NCBI GenBank assembly: GCA_002419215.1
Contig: DIFQ01000075.1
Coordinates: 15,117-79,116 of the forward strand
DNA length: 64,000 bases
From: Syntrophaceae bacterium UBA5744
GTDB lineage: Bacteria; Desulfobacterota; Syntrophia; Syntrophales; UBA2192
Direction of reading: 5' to 3'
Program-made: the position numbers and the translations under genes
The notes under the pieces: generated by a model
Seen by the model: the letters and a program-made list of their open reading frames with translations, nothing else
What the model was told of the DNA's origin: nothing
The model's database searches: none
In this document: positions 16,434 through 24,258 of the stretch, piece by piece
Position numbering within the stretch: position 1 is the stretch's first letter
Layout: each line of letters opens with the position of its first letter

Positions 16434-17633
16434 ATGCTGTCGGAGAAATTGCTGGAGCGTTATGCCGAGGTGCTCATCTGGGGCCTGAATACGGCCCGAA
16501 AGAAGAGGTACAAGAAGGGCGAGATCGTCCAGGTCCGCTTCGATTTTCCGGCCATTCGACTGGCGGAGATCGTCCAGAGAAAACTGCTCGAGAGGGGGAT
16601 CCACCCCATTCTCCGGTCCGGGTTGACGCCGGACATGGAGAAAAATTTTTACGGCCTCTCGGACAAAAAACAGCTTACGTTTCTCGCCCCCGGCGACCGG
16701 GAGCTTTGCGAACACCTCAACGGCAATATCTATCTTTATGCCCCGGCCTCGCTCACTCACCTGCGCGAGGTGGATCCCAGGCGGATCGCCGTGGCCACCG
16801 TGGCACGGAAAGCATTAAAGGATATCTTGGACCGGCGGGACAGTGAGGGCACCTTTGGATGGACGCTTTGCATGATGCCGACCGATGAGCTTGCCAAACA
16901 GGCGAAACTGACGACGGCCCAGTACGAGAAGCAGGTCGCCAGCGCCTGCTACCTGGACAGCGATGACCCCGTGCGGGAGTGGGAGGCCATCTACGGGGAA
17001 GTGAGCGGCATCAAGAAGTGGCTCAACGGGATGAAAGTAGCCTTCTATCACGTCGAAGGGAAAAACGTGGACTTGAAGATCACACCCGGGCGGAACCGCA
17101 AGTGGGTGGGCATATCGGGGCACAACATCCCGAGCTTCGAGATCTTCCTTTCGCCGGACTGGAGAGGCACGGAGGGTCGCTATGTTGCCAACATGCCGTC
17201 CTTCCGGAGCGGCAATTACGTGGCCGGAGTGGTGCTCGATTTTCACAAGGGAATCGGGTCCGTGGTGCGGGCCGACGAGGGCGAGGAATTCACCCGGAAA
17301 CAGATTGCCATGGATGAGGGGGCAAGCCGGATCGGGGAGTTCTCTCTGACGGACCGGCGATTTTCCCGGATTGACCGGTTCATGGCCAACACCCTCTACG
17401 ACGAAAATTTCGGCGGGAAATACGGCAACTGCCACATTGCCTTCGGTTCGTCCTACGCCGACACCTACTCGAAGAACCCGTCCGACCTGACGCCGGCGAT
17501 GAAGAAAGACCTGGGTTTCAACGACTCGGCGCTTCACTGGGACCTGGTCAACACGGAGCCCAAGACCGTGACGGCGCAGCTGTCGACGGGCAGGAGGGTG
17601 GTGGTCTACGAAAACGGGGTGTTCAAGTACTGA
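16434..17633 (+). CDS. M29-family aminopeptidase
   Basis: A 399-residue metallo-aminopeptidase of the thermophilic AmpS/AmpT (M29) family, which removes N-terminal residues using two metal ions. Visible family segments are the acidic DEGAS and GEFSLTD motifs, the block FMANTLYDENFGGKYGNCHIAFGSSY and HWDLV, which would hold the Glu, His and Asp ligands. Length and order agree with the family. The start ATG follows an AGGAGCAGAGG ribosome site embedded in a heptamer repeat. A period-7 array begins right after its stop. Confidence 0.88.
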   Translation: MLSEKLLERYAEVLIWGLNTARKKRYKKGEIVQVRFDFPAIRLAEIVQRKLLERGIHPILRSGLTPDMEKNFYGLSDKKQLTFLAPGDRELCEHLNGNIYLYAPASLTHLREVDPRRIAVATVARKALKDILDRRDSEGTFGWTLCMMPTDELAKQAKLTTAQYEKQVASACYLDSDDPVREWEAIYGEVSGIKKWLNGMKVAFYHVEGKNVDLKITPGRNRKWVGISGHNIPSFEIFLSPDWRGTEGRYVANMPSFRSGNYVAGVVLDFHKGIGSVVRADEGEEFTRKQIAMDEGASRIGEFSLTDRRFSRIDRFMANTLYDENFGGKYGNCHIAFGSSYADTYSKNPSDLTPAMKKDLGFNDSALHWDLVNTEPKTVTAQLSTGRRVVVYENGVFKY

Positions 17634-17634
17634 C

Positions 17635-17668
17635 AGGCTAAAGGCAAAAGGCTAAAGGCAAAAGGCAA
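17635..17668. repeat. Heptamer tandem array (AGGCTAA/AGGCAAA)
   Basis: Alternating units AGGCTAA, AGGCAAA, AGGCTAA, AGGCAAA, AGGCAAT in strict 7-base step, starting 2 bases after the M29 stop codon. Confidence 0.8.
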
Positions 17669-17714
17669 TGACAGGGCCTTGTCGATTGATGCTTGAGCCT
17701 TGGAGCTTACGAAT

Positions 17715-17906
17715 TCAGTCCTCGATCTCGATCGCCTCGACGGGGCAGGACTCGGCTGCTTCGCGGCAGGCATCCTCGAATTCCTCGGGGATATCCTCGT
17801 CGAAACGGCAGACCGCCAGTTCATCCTGCATCTCGAAGACATCCGGGCAGATATCGGTGCAGTTCTCACAGCCGATGCAGAGATCCTCGATGACTTTGGC
17901 TTTCAT
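17715..17906 (-). CDS. Small [4Fe-4S] ferredoxin
   Basis: A 63-residue acidic electron carrier with one cluster-binding set: CIGCENCTDIC near the N-terminus and the fourth Cys in SCPVEAI. This is the single-cluster ferredoxin type of anaerobes. It lies between the M29 gene (convergent) and the suf genes (divergent). A weak promoter is visible at 17987-18016. GGAGGGGAA precedes the ATG. The redox partner is unknown. Confidence 0.92.
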   Translation of the reverse strand: MKAKVIEDLCIGCENCTDICPDVFEMQDELAVCRFDEDIPEEFEDACREAAESCPVEAIEIED

Positions 17907-17986
17907 TTCCCCTCCTTTTCCCGACTCCGGGTTGCCGACTCGAAAGCAGTCGCCGGAAAAGATCGAAAAAATGGGACGCGACGCTG

Positions 17987-18016
17987 TTTATGGATGAACT
18001 GCCCGTGAAATGTCAA
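17987..18016 (-). promoter_or_regulatory. Possible promoter for the ferredoxin gene
   Basis: On the minus strand: -35 TTGACA (18016-18011), 18-base spacer, weak -10 CATAAA (17992-17987). Confidence 0.35.
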
Positions 18017-18106
18017 CATTTTTTTGTCTTTTTTTTCTGAGGGGCAGCGGCTGCGGGTCGTGCGTGCCGAAATCATGAACTGTGACGCGATATCGGAGGG
18101 TTGACG

Positions 18107-18190
18107 ATGCCGGAGATAACGAAGCGGATGCCGAAGGACCCCAGGGGGCTCGTTAAAGGCATTGAACTCCGGCCCGGAATTGCTTACTGA
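18107..18190 (+). CDS. Possible 27-residue leader peptide or small protein
   Basis: ATG at 18107 follows GGAGGG with ideal spacing. The frame encodes a basic 27-residue peptide beginning MPEITKRMPKDPRG and stops at 18188-18190. It lies about 100 bases upstream of the suf promoter. No family is recognised; the case rests only on the ribosome site. Confidence 0.25.
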   Translation: MPEITKRMPKDPRGLVKGIELRPGIAY

Positions 18191-18206
18191 TCGCTGCTTC
18201 GCAGCT

Positions 18207-18248
18207 GGAATCGGGCATCCGGAATCCGGATTCCGGAATCCTGAATCC
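18207..18248. repeat. Heptamer tandem array (GGAATCC type)
   Basis: Six units in strict 7-base step: GGAATCG, GGCATCC, GGAATCC, GGATTCC, GGAATCC, TGAATCC. The centre (GGAATCC-GGATTCC) is self-complementary. Confidence 0.8.
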
Positions 18249-18287
18249 GCTTTTCGCCCCTCAACGGGCGAAAAGGCGGGAAACCCC

Positions 18288-18316
18288 TTGACAGGGTGTA
18301 GCAATCCGAAGATATT
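18288..18316 (+). promoter_or_regulatory. Promoter of sufCB
   Basis: Perfect -35 TTGACA (18288-18293), 17-base spacer, -10 GATATT (18311-18316; ATATTA one base on is an alternative). Confidence 0.6.
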
Positions 18317-18393
18317 AATCGAACTTCAACAGACTTCCCGGTTCAGCAAAAAGGCCTGTTGAACCACGTCAATACCTTAAAAAGGAGGCAGTG

Positions 18394-19152
18394 ATGCTTC
18401 TCATCGAAGATCTACAAGTAAAGCTGGGCGAGCGGGAGGTGCTTCGGCACATCGACCTGCAGATCAATCCCGGCGAGACGCACATTCTCTTCGGACCGAA
18501 CGGTTCCGGGAAAACTTCGCTGCTCATGACGATCATGGGCTACCCCCAGTACCGGGTGACGGCAGGGAAAATCACGTTCAAGGGTGTGGATATCACGAAC
18601 GCTCCGATCAACGAGCGGTCGAAGCTCGGAATCGGGATGTCCTATCAGCGACCGCCGACGGTGAACGGACTCAAGACAAAACAGATGGTTCAAATCTGCG
18701 GCGGCGACAGAAAAGTCGACACCGAGGGGATGGCGGCGAGAATGAACTTCACGGACTTCCTGGAGAGGGACATCAACGCCGGTTTTTCCGGCGGGGAGAT
18801 CAAGCGCTCGGAGCTGCTGCAGCTCATGGCCCAGGAGCCCGACCTGCTGCTTTTCGATGAACCCGAGTCCGGCGTGGACCTCGAGAACATCTCGCTTATC
18901 GGCAGCACGATCAGCAAGCTGCTGCAGAGGGATTTTCAAACGCAGCCCGGCAAGACCCAGGTCCAGAGGAAGAAGGAGCGGACGAAAATGGGGCTTATCA
19001 TCACCCACACGGGCTTCATCCTGGACTATGTCACCGCCGACAAGGGGCAGGTGCTCTTCAACGGCGTACTGTCCTGCTCCAACAACCCGACTGACATCTT
19101 CAACTGCATCAAAGTCATGGGATACGAGGAGTGTGTGAAATGCGCAATCTGA
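18394..19152 (+). CDS. sufC: Fe-S cluster assembly ATPase SufC
   Basis: A 252-residue ABC-type ATPase that drives the SufB scaffold. Walker A is GPNGSGKTS, the signature FSGGEIKRSE, Walker B LLLFDEPESGVD, and the switch His is in IITHTG. SufC proteins share the family's GEIKR(S/N)E signature variant. An insertion before the switch His (about residues 186-205; basic and Gln/Lys-rich) is longer than usual. The ATG at 18394 is chosen over the GTG three bases before because AAAGGAGG lies at 18381-18388. It overlaps sufB by 13 bases. The C-terminus has a CVKC pair. Confidence 0.93.
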   Translation: MLLIEDLQVKLGEREVLRHIDLQINPGETHILFGPNGSGKTSLLMTIMGYPQYRVTAGKITFKGVDITNAPINERSKLGIGMSYQRPPTVNGLKTKQMVQICGGDRKVDTEGMAARMNFTDFLERDINAGFSGGEIKRSELLQLMAQEPDLLLFDEPESGVDLENISLIGSTISKLLQRDFQTQPGKTQVQRKKERTKMGLIITHTGFILDYVTADKGQVLFNGVLSCSNNPTDIFNCIKVMGYEECVKCAI

Positions 19153-20351
19153 GCGAGAGAGCCCGGGAGGCCAGGGATAAGAAAGCCGCCATCGGTCCCG
19201 ACGTGGACCTGGCAACCTTTACGGCGGAGCCGGTCCGGCATGATTATGTGCCCGATCTGAAGAGGCTTCCCGAGAAAGACCGCCTGAGGATGATCCAGGC
19301 CGGGATCGACACCGCCGAGAGCGGAAGATCCGGAACCTACATCCAGATGGACACGGCCGTCGTTCACTCCCACGCCAGGCAGGAAGGCCTCGAGGTGATC
19401 CCCATCAAGGAAGCCTTGAAAAAATACGAATGGGCCAGGGAGTATTACTGGAAGCTCGTCTCCGTCGATGCGGACAAGTACACGGCAGCGGCGGAGCTTC
19501 ATCTCCACGATGGTTACGTCATCCGGGCACTGCCCGGCGCGAAGGCCGTCTGGCCCGTCCAGGCCTGCCTGTACCTGGACAAGGACAATATCAGCCAGTA
19601 CGTCCACAATCTGATCATTGCAGAGGAAGGCTCGGAACTCCACGTCATCACCGGCTGCGCCACGTCGCCGAATCTCAAGCGAGGGCTCCACGTGGGGATC
19701 TCGGAGTTCTTCGTCAAGAAAAACGCAAAACTGAGCTTCACCATGATCCACCACTGGGCGGAGGAAGTGATGGTGCGGCCCCGCTCCGTCGGCATCGTCG
19801 AGGAGGGGGGGCTTTTCCTGAACAACTACATCTGCATGAAGCCCGTGAAGAGCCTGCAGATGTATCCCACGACGCACCTCGTGGGCAAGGGCGCCGTCGC
19901 GCGCTTCTACAGCATCCTCGTGGGGACGCCCGGCTCCGAGATGGACGTGGGCGGACGGATTTTCCTCGAGGCCGAGGACACGAGGGCCGAGATCATCGCC
20001 CGGGCCATCACCAACGGCGGGAAGATCATCAACCGCGGCGACCTCATCGGCGAGGTGGCCGGCGTCAAGGCGCACCTCGAATGCAAGGGCCTGATCCTCA
20101 ACGGGGGGATCATTCATGCCATCCCGGAGCTCCAGGGGAAGGTGGACGGCGTCGAGATGTCCCACGAGGCGGCGGTCGGCAAGATCGCCCAGGAAGAGAT
20201 CATGTACCTCATGTCCCGCGGGCTCTCCGAGGAAGAAGCGACTTCCACCATCGTCCGTGGCTTTCTCAGCGTCGACATCCCGGGGCTGCCGCCCCAGCTC
20301 AAGGCGGAAATAGACCGGGCCGTCGACCTGAGCTCGAAGGATGTGATGTAA
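19140..20351 (+). CDS. sufB: Fe-S cluster scaffold SufB/SufD family protein
   Basis: A 403-residue SufB/SufD-family scaffold that builds [4Fe-4S] clusters with SufC. It shows the right-handed beta-helix core (LHVITGCATS, YPTTHLVGKGAVARFYSI) and the C-terminal SufC-binding helices (MSHEAAVGKIAQEEIMYLMSRGLSEEEA), typical of the family. The only Suf genes here are sufC and this one; no sufD, sufS or sufU is adjacent. This resembles the minimal SufBC (SMS-type) systems of anaerobes and archaea. The ATG at 19140 follows GAGGAG. Confidence 0.9.
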   Translation: MRNLSERAREARDKKAAIGPDVDLATFTAEPVRHDYVPDLKRLPEKDRLRMIQAGIDTAESGRSGTYIQMDTAVVHSHARQEGLEVIPIKEALKKYEWAREYYWKLVSVDADKYTAAAELHLHDGYVIRALPGAKAVWPVQACLYLDKDNISQYVHNLIIAEEGSELHVITGCATSPNLKRGLHVGISEFFVKKNAKLSFTMIHHWAEEVMVRPRSVGIVEEGGLFLNNYICMKPVKSLQMYPTTHLVGKGAVARFYSILVGTPGSEMDVGGRIFLEAEDTRAEIIARAITNGGKIINRGDLIGEVAGVKAHLECKGLILNGGIIHAIPELQGKVDGVEMSHEAAVGKIAQEEIMYLMSRGLSEEEATSTIVRGFLSVDIPGLPPQLKAEIDRAVDLSSKDVM

Positions 20352-20376
20352 CGCGGCCACCCTGCGGGGGCCGCGA

Positions 20377-20407
20377 GGCAACAGGCTTCAGGCAACAGGC
20401 GTCAGGA
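20377..20407. repeat. Heptamer tandem array (AGGCAAC/AGGCTTC)
   Basis: Units AGGCAAC, AGGCTTC, AGGCAAC, AGGCGTC, AGG in strict 7-base step, 26 bases after the sufB stop and just before the terminator. Confidence 0.75.
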
Positions 20408-20415
20408 TAAGAAAA

Positions 20416-20446
20416 GGATGGGGAGAAATCCCCGGTCCCTTTTTTT
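20416..20446. terminator. Intrinsic terminator after sufCB (possibly bidirectional)
   Basis: Stem GGATGGGG (20416-20423) with CCCCGGTCC (20430-20438, one bulged base), then a T run at 20440-20446. An A run on the left side lets it also serve the convergent pncB. Confidence 0.75.
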
Positions 20447-20463
20447 CTTGGCGCGGGTCACTG

Positions 20464-21819
20464 TCACTGCTTTTCGACGGATGCGATTTCTTTCTCGATA
20501 TCCACTTTCATCTGTTTGAGCCTGTTTGAAATTTCGACAGGGTAGGGGGGAGAGTCCTCGAGTTTCCGCAGATGTTCCGGGAGGGATGCGAGTTCGCCTG
20601 CGGCACGGACACGGATGTCGGCGAGGGGTTCCGGCTGCTCGAGCCTCATCCCGCCCTTCATGTAGCGCCTGAGCAATGGTTTTCCCTCCTGCAGGTCGCC
20701 CTCCACGGTCAGTCGATCCGCGATCATCTTCCCGCCCCGGCAGAGCCGCCATACCTGCTTCCGTCCCGGCCAGGTGGCTTTCCCCTCGGAGTTCTTCAAT
20801 TTCGGCCTCCCGGCGTATTCCATGAGCTTGTAGGCGCAATCCAGGTAGGGGGCATCGGCGGAAGTGTCCATCTTTGTGCCCACGCCGAAGCCCGTGATGG
20901 GCGCCCCGCGGGAGAAAAGATCCAGGATCGCGTACTCGTCGATGTTTCCGCTGGCGAAGATCTGCGCGTCCCGGAGCCCCCCGTCATCGAGGATCCGGCG
21001 GGTCTTTTTCGCCAGCTCCGCCAGATCACCGCTGTCCAGACGGATGCCCCTGACCGGGATGCCCTTCCTGCGAAGCTCTTCAGAGATCTCGACGACGTGC
21101 CGGGTTCCCCGGAGCGTGTCGTAGGTGTCGACCAGGAGGGTGACGATGCCGGGGTTGGCGAAGGCAAAGCGCAGAAAGGCGTTTTTTTCGTCCCGGTGGG
21201 CCTCGATGAAGGAATGGGCCATGGTACCGAAGGCCGGTATCCCGTAAAGATACTCGGCGAGTACCGTGGCCGTGCCGTCGAATCCGGCAATGAAGGACGA
21301 GCGGGCTGCATAAAGGCCTGCCTCGGCCCCGTGGGCCCTGCGCAGCCCGAAGTCGATGAGCTTTGCCCGGCCGGCCGTCACCAGGACACTGCGGGCGGCC
21401 TTAGAAGCCAGCAGGGACTGCAGGTGCAGCAGGTTGATCACGCGGCTTTCGACGAGTTGCGCATCGCCGATGGGGGCGACCACGCGCAGGATCGGTTCAT
21501 CGGGAAAGAAAAGACTTCCTTCCGGCATGGCCTCGACGATGCCCGTGAACCGGAAGTCCGCCAGGTAGTCGATGAGCTTCTTCGAGAATCGTTTCGTCGA
21601 GGCGAGATAGTCCAGCTCGGCCGGCTCGAAACGGGCCTGCTCGAGAAAATCCAGCACGGACTCGAGCCCTGCCGCCATGAAGAACCCGCGATTCTCCGGC
21701 ATCTTGCGCACCGAGAACTCGAACACGGCCTCTTCGCGCATGTCGTCTTCCAGGTAGCCCTGGAGCATGGTGAGCTGGTAGAGATCGGTCAATAGCGGGC
21801 TTTTCATTGCATCGGTCAT
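20464..21819 (-). CDS. pncB: Nicotinate phosphoribosyltransferase
   Basis: A 451-residue enzyme of NAD salvage that joins nicotinate and PRPP (ATP-assisted) to give nicotinate mononucleotide. Family blocks include TDLYQLTMLQGY at the N-terminus, the active-site His in GTMAHSFIEAH, RLDSGDL, and GFGVGT near the phosphate site. The ATG at 21819 follows AGGAG with 5-base spacing; longer upstream starts lack support. The C-terminus (about the last 60 residues) is a charged helical extension. With nadC at 50302, the genome has both salvage and de novo NAD routes. Confidence 0.93.
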   Translation of the reverse strand: MTDAMKSPLLTDLYQLTMLQGYLEDDMREEAVFEFSVRKMPENRGFFMAAGLESVLDFLEQARFEPAELDYLASTKRFSKKLIDYLADFRFTGIVEAMPEGSLFFPDEPILRVVAPIGDAQLVESRVINLLHLQSLLASKAARSVLVTAGRAKLIDFGLRRAHGAEAGLYAARSSFIAGFDGTATVLAEYLYGIPAFGTMAHSFIEAHRDEKNAFLRFAFANPGIVTLLVDTYDTLRGTRHVVEISEELRRKGIPVRGIRLDSGDLAELAKKTRRILDDGGLRDAQIFASGNIDEYAILDLFSRGAPITGFGVGTKMDTSADAPYLDCAYKLMEYAGRPKLKNSEGKATWPGRKQVWRLCRGGKMIADRLTVEGDLQEGKPLLRRYMKGGMRLEQPEPLADIRVRAAGELASLPEHLRKLEDSPPYPVEISNRLKQMKVDIEKEIASVEKQ

Positions 21820-22010
21820 GGCCGCTCCTGTGCGGTTTGAGCCAGAAGGCCGGACGTCAGGCAGATCGGAAGGAACGGTTCGCAATTCTTTCGAAGGAGA
21901 AGCGAATCTGACGAAAGACCGTTGATTTATCAATGGCCGCGGCGCCCGGGGTTTTCAAGGACAAAACAACGGGGGTTGATTCCCGGGGGACTCTGGTATA
22001 TGACCGAACC

Positions 22011-22811
22011 ATGATCCAGGGGCTCCTCGAACCGGTTTGCGCCATCCTCGGCACCCTGCGAGATATGACGGGCAGGGATGTGCAGTTTGTGCGCAAGCCG
22101 GACCTGACGTCCCTTGCCCGGATGAGGATGGCCGGGGGCGCCGCGTCCGCCCACGTGCTGTTCTATCGCGACGAAAGCAATCCCCTGATCAACCACGTGA
22201 TCGCCAACGAGTGCGCCCACCTGATCCGCCTCTTCCGAACACCGGTTGAAAGGCGGTTTGTCGCCGTGGCCAACGAGCGGACCCAGGCGCGCTACCGCGA
22301 GGAGATCCGGGAAGACATCCAGAGACTTTCGCTCATCCATGGGCTCGGGACGCTTCGCGACTTCATCCCTCTCTGGTACGAAAGCGCAGTCTTCCAGCTC
22401 ACACGGATGCCCCCCGACATCATGATCGAGCGCTGGCTCTACCGGCAGTACCCGGGTCTCAGGGAGATCCAGCGCAATGCCCTCACGGAGCAGCAGGTCA
22501 GGGCCGTGTCGGTCCTGGCCCGGGGTATCCGGCGAATGACGCCCGGCAAGATCTACGATGTCTCCCAGATCATGAATTACGCGTTCTTCAAGCTCACGGG
22601 AGAGCTTCTGGGAATCCGTCTCGTCGAGCCTTACGAGAGAAGCCGATACAGGCTGGAAGGGGATGAGCTCGCCGCCTGGACGGCCGACCATTACAGCGAA
22701 GACCACGAGGGGGATGTGTCCGTCATCGACCACTGGGCTGAAGCCCTTCAGCTCTCGGAGTGGTTCCAATGGCGGCGCTTCACCGAGATCTCCCATGACG
22801 TTCTGCATTGA
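22011..22811 (+). CDS. Hypothetical protein with zincin-like NECAH motif
   Basis: I do not recognise a family. The product (about 266 residues from the ATG at 22011; open from 21933) is soluble, rich in Arg, and mostly helical. It carries HVIANECAHLIRLF near residues 62-75, which matches an HExxH zincin helix except that the first His is Asn. Further acidic residues follow (VANERTQ, REEIREDIQ). The protein may be a degenerate or variant metallopeptidase (compare ImmA/IrrE-type proteins), or unrelated. It is divergent from pncB and convergent with ald. The start has no clear ribosome site. Confidence 0.7.
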   Translation: MIQGLLEPVCAILGTLRDMTGRDVQFVRKPDLTSLARMRMAGGAASAHVLFYRDESNPLINHVIANECAHLIRLFRTPVERRFVAVANERTQARYREEIREDIQRLSLIHGLGTLRDFIPLWYESAVFQLTRMPPDIMIERWLYRQYPGLREIQRNALTEQQVRAVSVLARGIRRMTPGKIYDVSQIMNYAFFKLTGELLGIRLVEPYERSRYRLEGDELAAWTADHYSEDHEGDVSVIDHWAEALQLSEWFQWRRFTEISHDVLH

Positions 22812-22840
22812 CCGGCCCCTGACCGGTGATCCGGGAATCT

Positions 22841-23941
22841 CTACCCGAACGGTTTGACCTCGATGCCGAACGCTTCGCCTACCGCCCCGTAGGTGACGGT
22901 TCCGCGCCAGGTGTTCAGCCCTTTTGCCAGATCGGCATTCTTCGACAAGGAGGCGGGGACACCGTCGGCGGCCAGCCGCGCGACGTAGGGCAGGGTGGCG
23001 TTCGACAGGGCGATCGTGCTCGTCCGGGGGACGGCACCCGGCATGTTCGTGACCCCGTAATGCAGGACGCCCTCGACGAAGTAGACCGGGTCGGAGTGTT
23101 TCGTCGGGCGGATGGTCTCGACACAGCCCCCCTGATCGACGGAAACGTCGATCACGACACTTCCCCCGGCCATGCGGGCCACCATCGCGCGAGTGACGAC
23201 GCGCGGCGTCCGGGCCCCTTTCACGAGGACGGCCCCGATGAGCAGGTCCGCTTCGGCCACGGATTCCTCGACGGCGAGCGGGTCGGCGCTCCGGGTGATG
23301 AGCCTTTCGTGGAGCACCTCCTCGAGGTGGCGGAGCCTTTCGATATTGCGGTCCAGGACGGTGACCTCGGCGCCCATCCCCAGGGCGATCCTGGCGGCGC
23401 TCGCCCCGACGATGCCTCCCCCGATGATCGTCACCCGGGCGGGCTCGACGCCGGCAACCCCGCCGATCAGTTTTCCGGACCCTCCGTTCAGCTTTTCCAG
23501 GTAGTGAGCCCCTTTTTGCACGGCCAGGCGGCCGGCCACCTCGCTCATGGGCTTCAGCAGCGGGAGCTGTCCGTCGGGGAGCTCGACGGTTTCGTAGGCG
23601 ATTCCCGTGACGCCTTTCTTCATCATCGCAAGGGTCAGTTCCCGCTCGGCGGCGAGGTGAAGGTAGGTGAAGAGGATGAGGTCGGGGCGGAGAAAGGCAT
23701 ACTCCGGCGGAAGCGGCTCCTTGACCTTCACGACGAGACCCGCGCTCCAGGCGGCGGCTGCGTCGGGGACAATGTCCGCCCCGGCTGCGCGGTAATCGGC
23801 GTCGCTGAACCCGCTGCCCGCGCCTGCCTGTGTTTCCACAACGACCCGGTGACCCGCCTCGCAGAGCTGCCGGACCCCTCCGGGGGCCATGGAGACCCGG
23901 TACTCGTTGTCCTTGATCTCTTTGGGAATCCCGATCTGCAT
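22841..23941 (-). CDS. ald: Alanine dehydrogenase
   Basis: NAD-dependent L-alanine dehydrogenase interconverting alanine and pyruvate plus ammonia. The 366-residue product starts [18 protein letters not shown] and has the catalytic Lys/His region (FTYLHLAAE), the NAD-binding [20 protein letters not shown] near residue 170, and conserved DVSVDQGGC and [11 protein letters not shown] segments. Two adjacent ATGs exist (23944 and 23941); AGGAG spacing favours the second. It could supply amino nitrogen or recycle reducing power in an anaerobe. Confidence 0.96.
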   Translation of the reverse strand: MQIGIPKEIKDNEYRVSMAPGGVRQLCEAGHRVVVETQAGAGSGFSDADYRAAGADIVPDAAAAWSAGLVVKVKEPLPPEYAFLRPDLILFTYLHLAAERELTLAMMKKGVTGIAYETVELPDGQLPLLKPMSEVAGRLAVQKGAHYLEKLNGGSGKLIGGVAGVEPARVTIIGGGIVGASAARIALGMGAEVTVLDRNIERLRHLEEVLHERLITRSADPLAVEESVAEADLLIGAVLVKGARTPRVVTRAMVARMAGGSVVIDVSVDQGGCVETIRPTKHSDPVYFVEGVLHYGVTNMPGAVPRTSTIALSNATLPYVARLAADGVPASLSKNADLAKGLNTWRGTVTYGAVGEAFGIEVKPFG

Positions 23942-23944
23942 CAT

Positions 23945-24258
23945 ACTCTCCTCATCTGCAGGGCCATCGGATCATGAATGGAACGAAATTTTTATATCAC
24001 GGCCGGTTCCGAAGGTCAAAGGGAAGGGCAGGCCTGGCCGGATCGATTCGGGAGGAACGCGACCGCAAAGGACACAGGCCGGAGCCTCCTGGCCGGTGTC
24101 GAAAGTAGAACCCACAGGCAAGCCCTAATCGGATTTGACGGAAAGAGGTTGAGGCATTAGAATAACGGCGTTGGGCAGCACCTGCGAGTCGCAGATCTTT
24201 CCAGGCATGACAGCCCTCATCCTTCCATTTCGTGATCGTGCAGAGGAGAAGACGGACG
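23945..24258. other. Intergenic region upstream of the P-type ATPase (314 bases)
   Basis: No gene is evident. It holds a GC-rich segment with GGCCGG-containing imperfect repeats (about 24026-24085) and, near the right end, a good sigma70-type promoter (24135-24163). Confidence 0.5.
24135..24163 (+). promoter_or_regulatory. Promoter of the P-type ATPase gene
   Basis: -35 TTGACG (24135-24140), 17-base spacer, -10 TAGAAT (24158-24163). Leader of about 90 bases. Confidence 0.7.

Larger units (their letters stand above)
17907..18393. other. Intergenic region between ferredoxin and suf (487 bases)
   Basis: Contains a weak minus-strand promoter, a possible 27-codon ORF (18107-18190), a period-7 array (18207-18248), a 10-bp hairpin (CTTTTCGCCC 18250-18259 with GGGCGAAAAG 18266-18275) and the suf promoter (18288-18316). 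No protein-coding gene of normal length is evident. Confidence 0.6.

Noticed and set aside
17903..18304. 133-residue minus-strand ORF in the ferredoxin-suf gap
   Set aside because: It runs through the repeat and hairpin and has no ribosome site or recognisable composition; the real ferredoxin occupies the next frame.
20402..20839. 145-residue minus-strand ORF over the end of pncB
   Set aside because: It overlaps the certain pncB gene in another frame and reads as an Arg-rich shadow.
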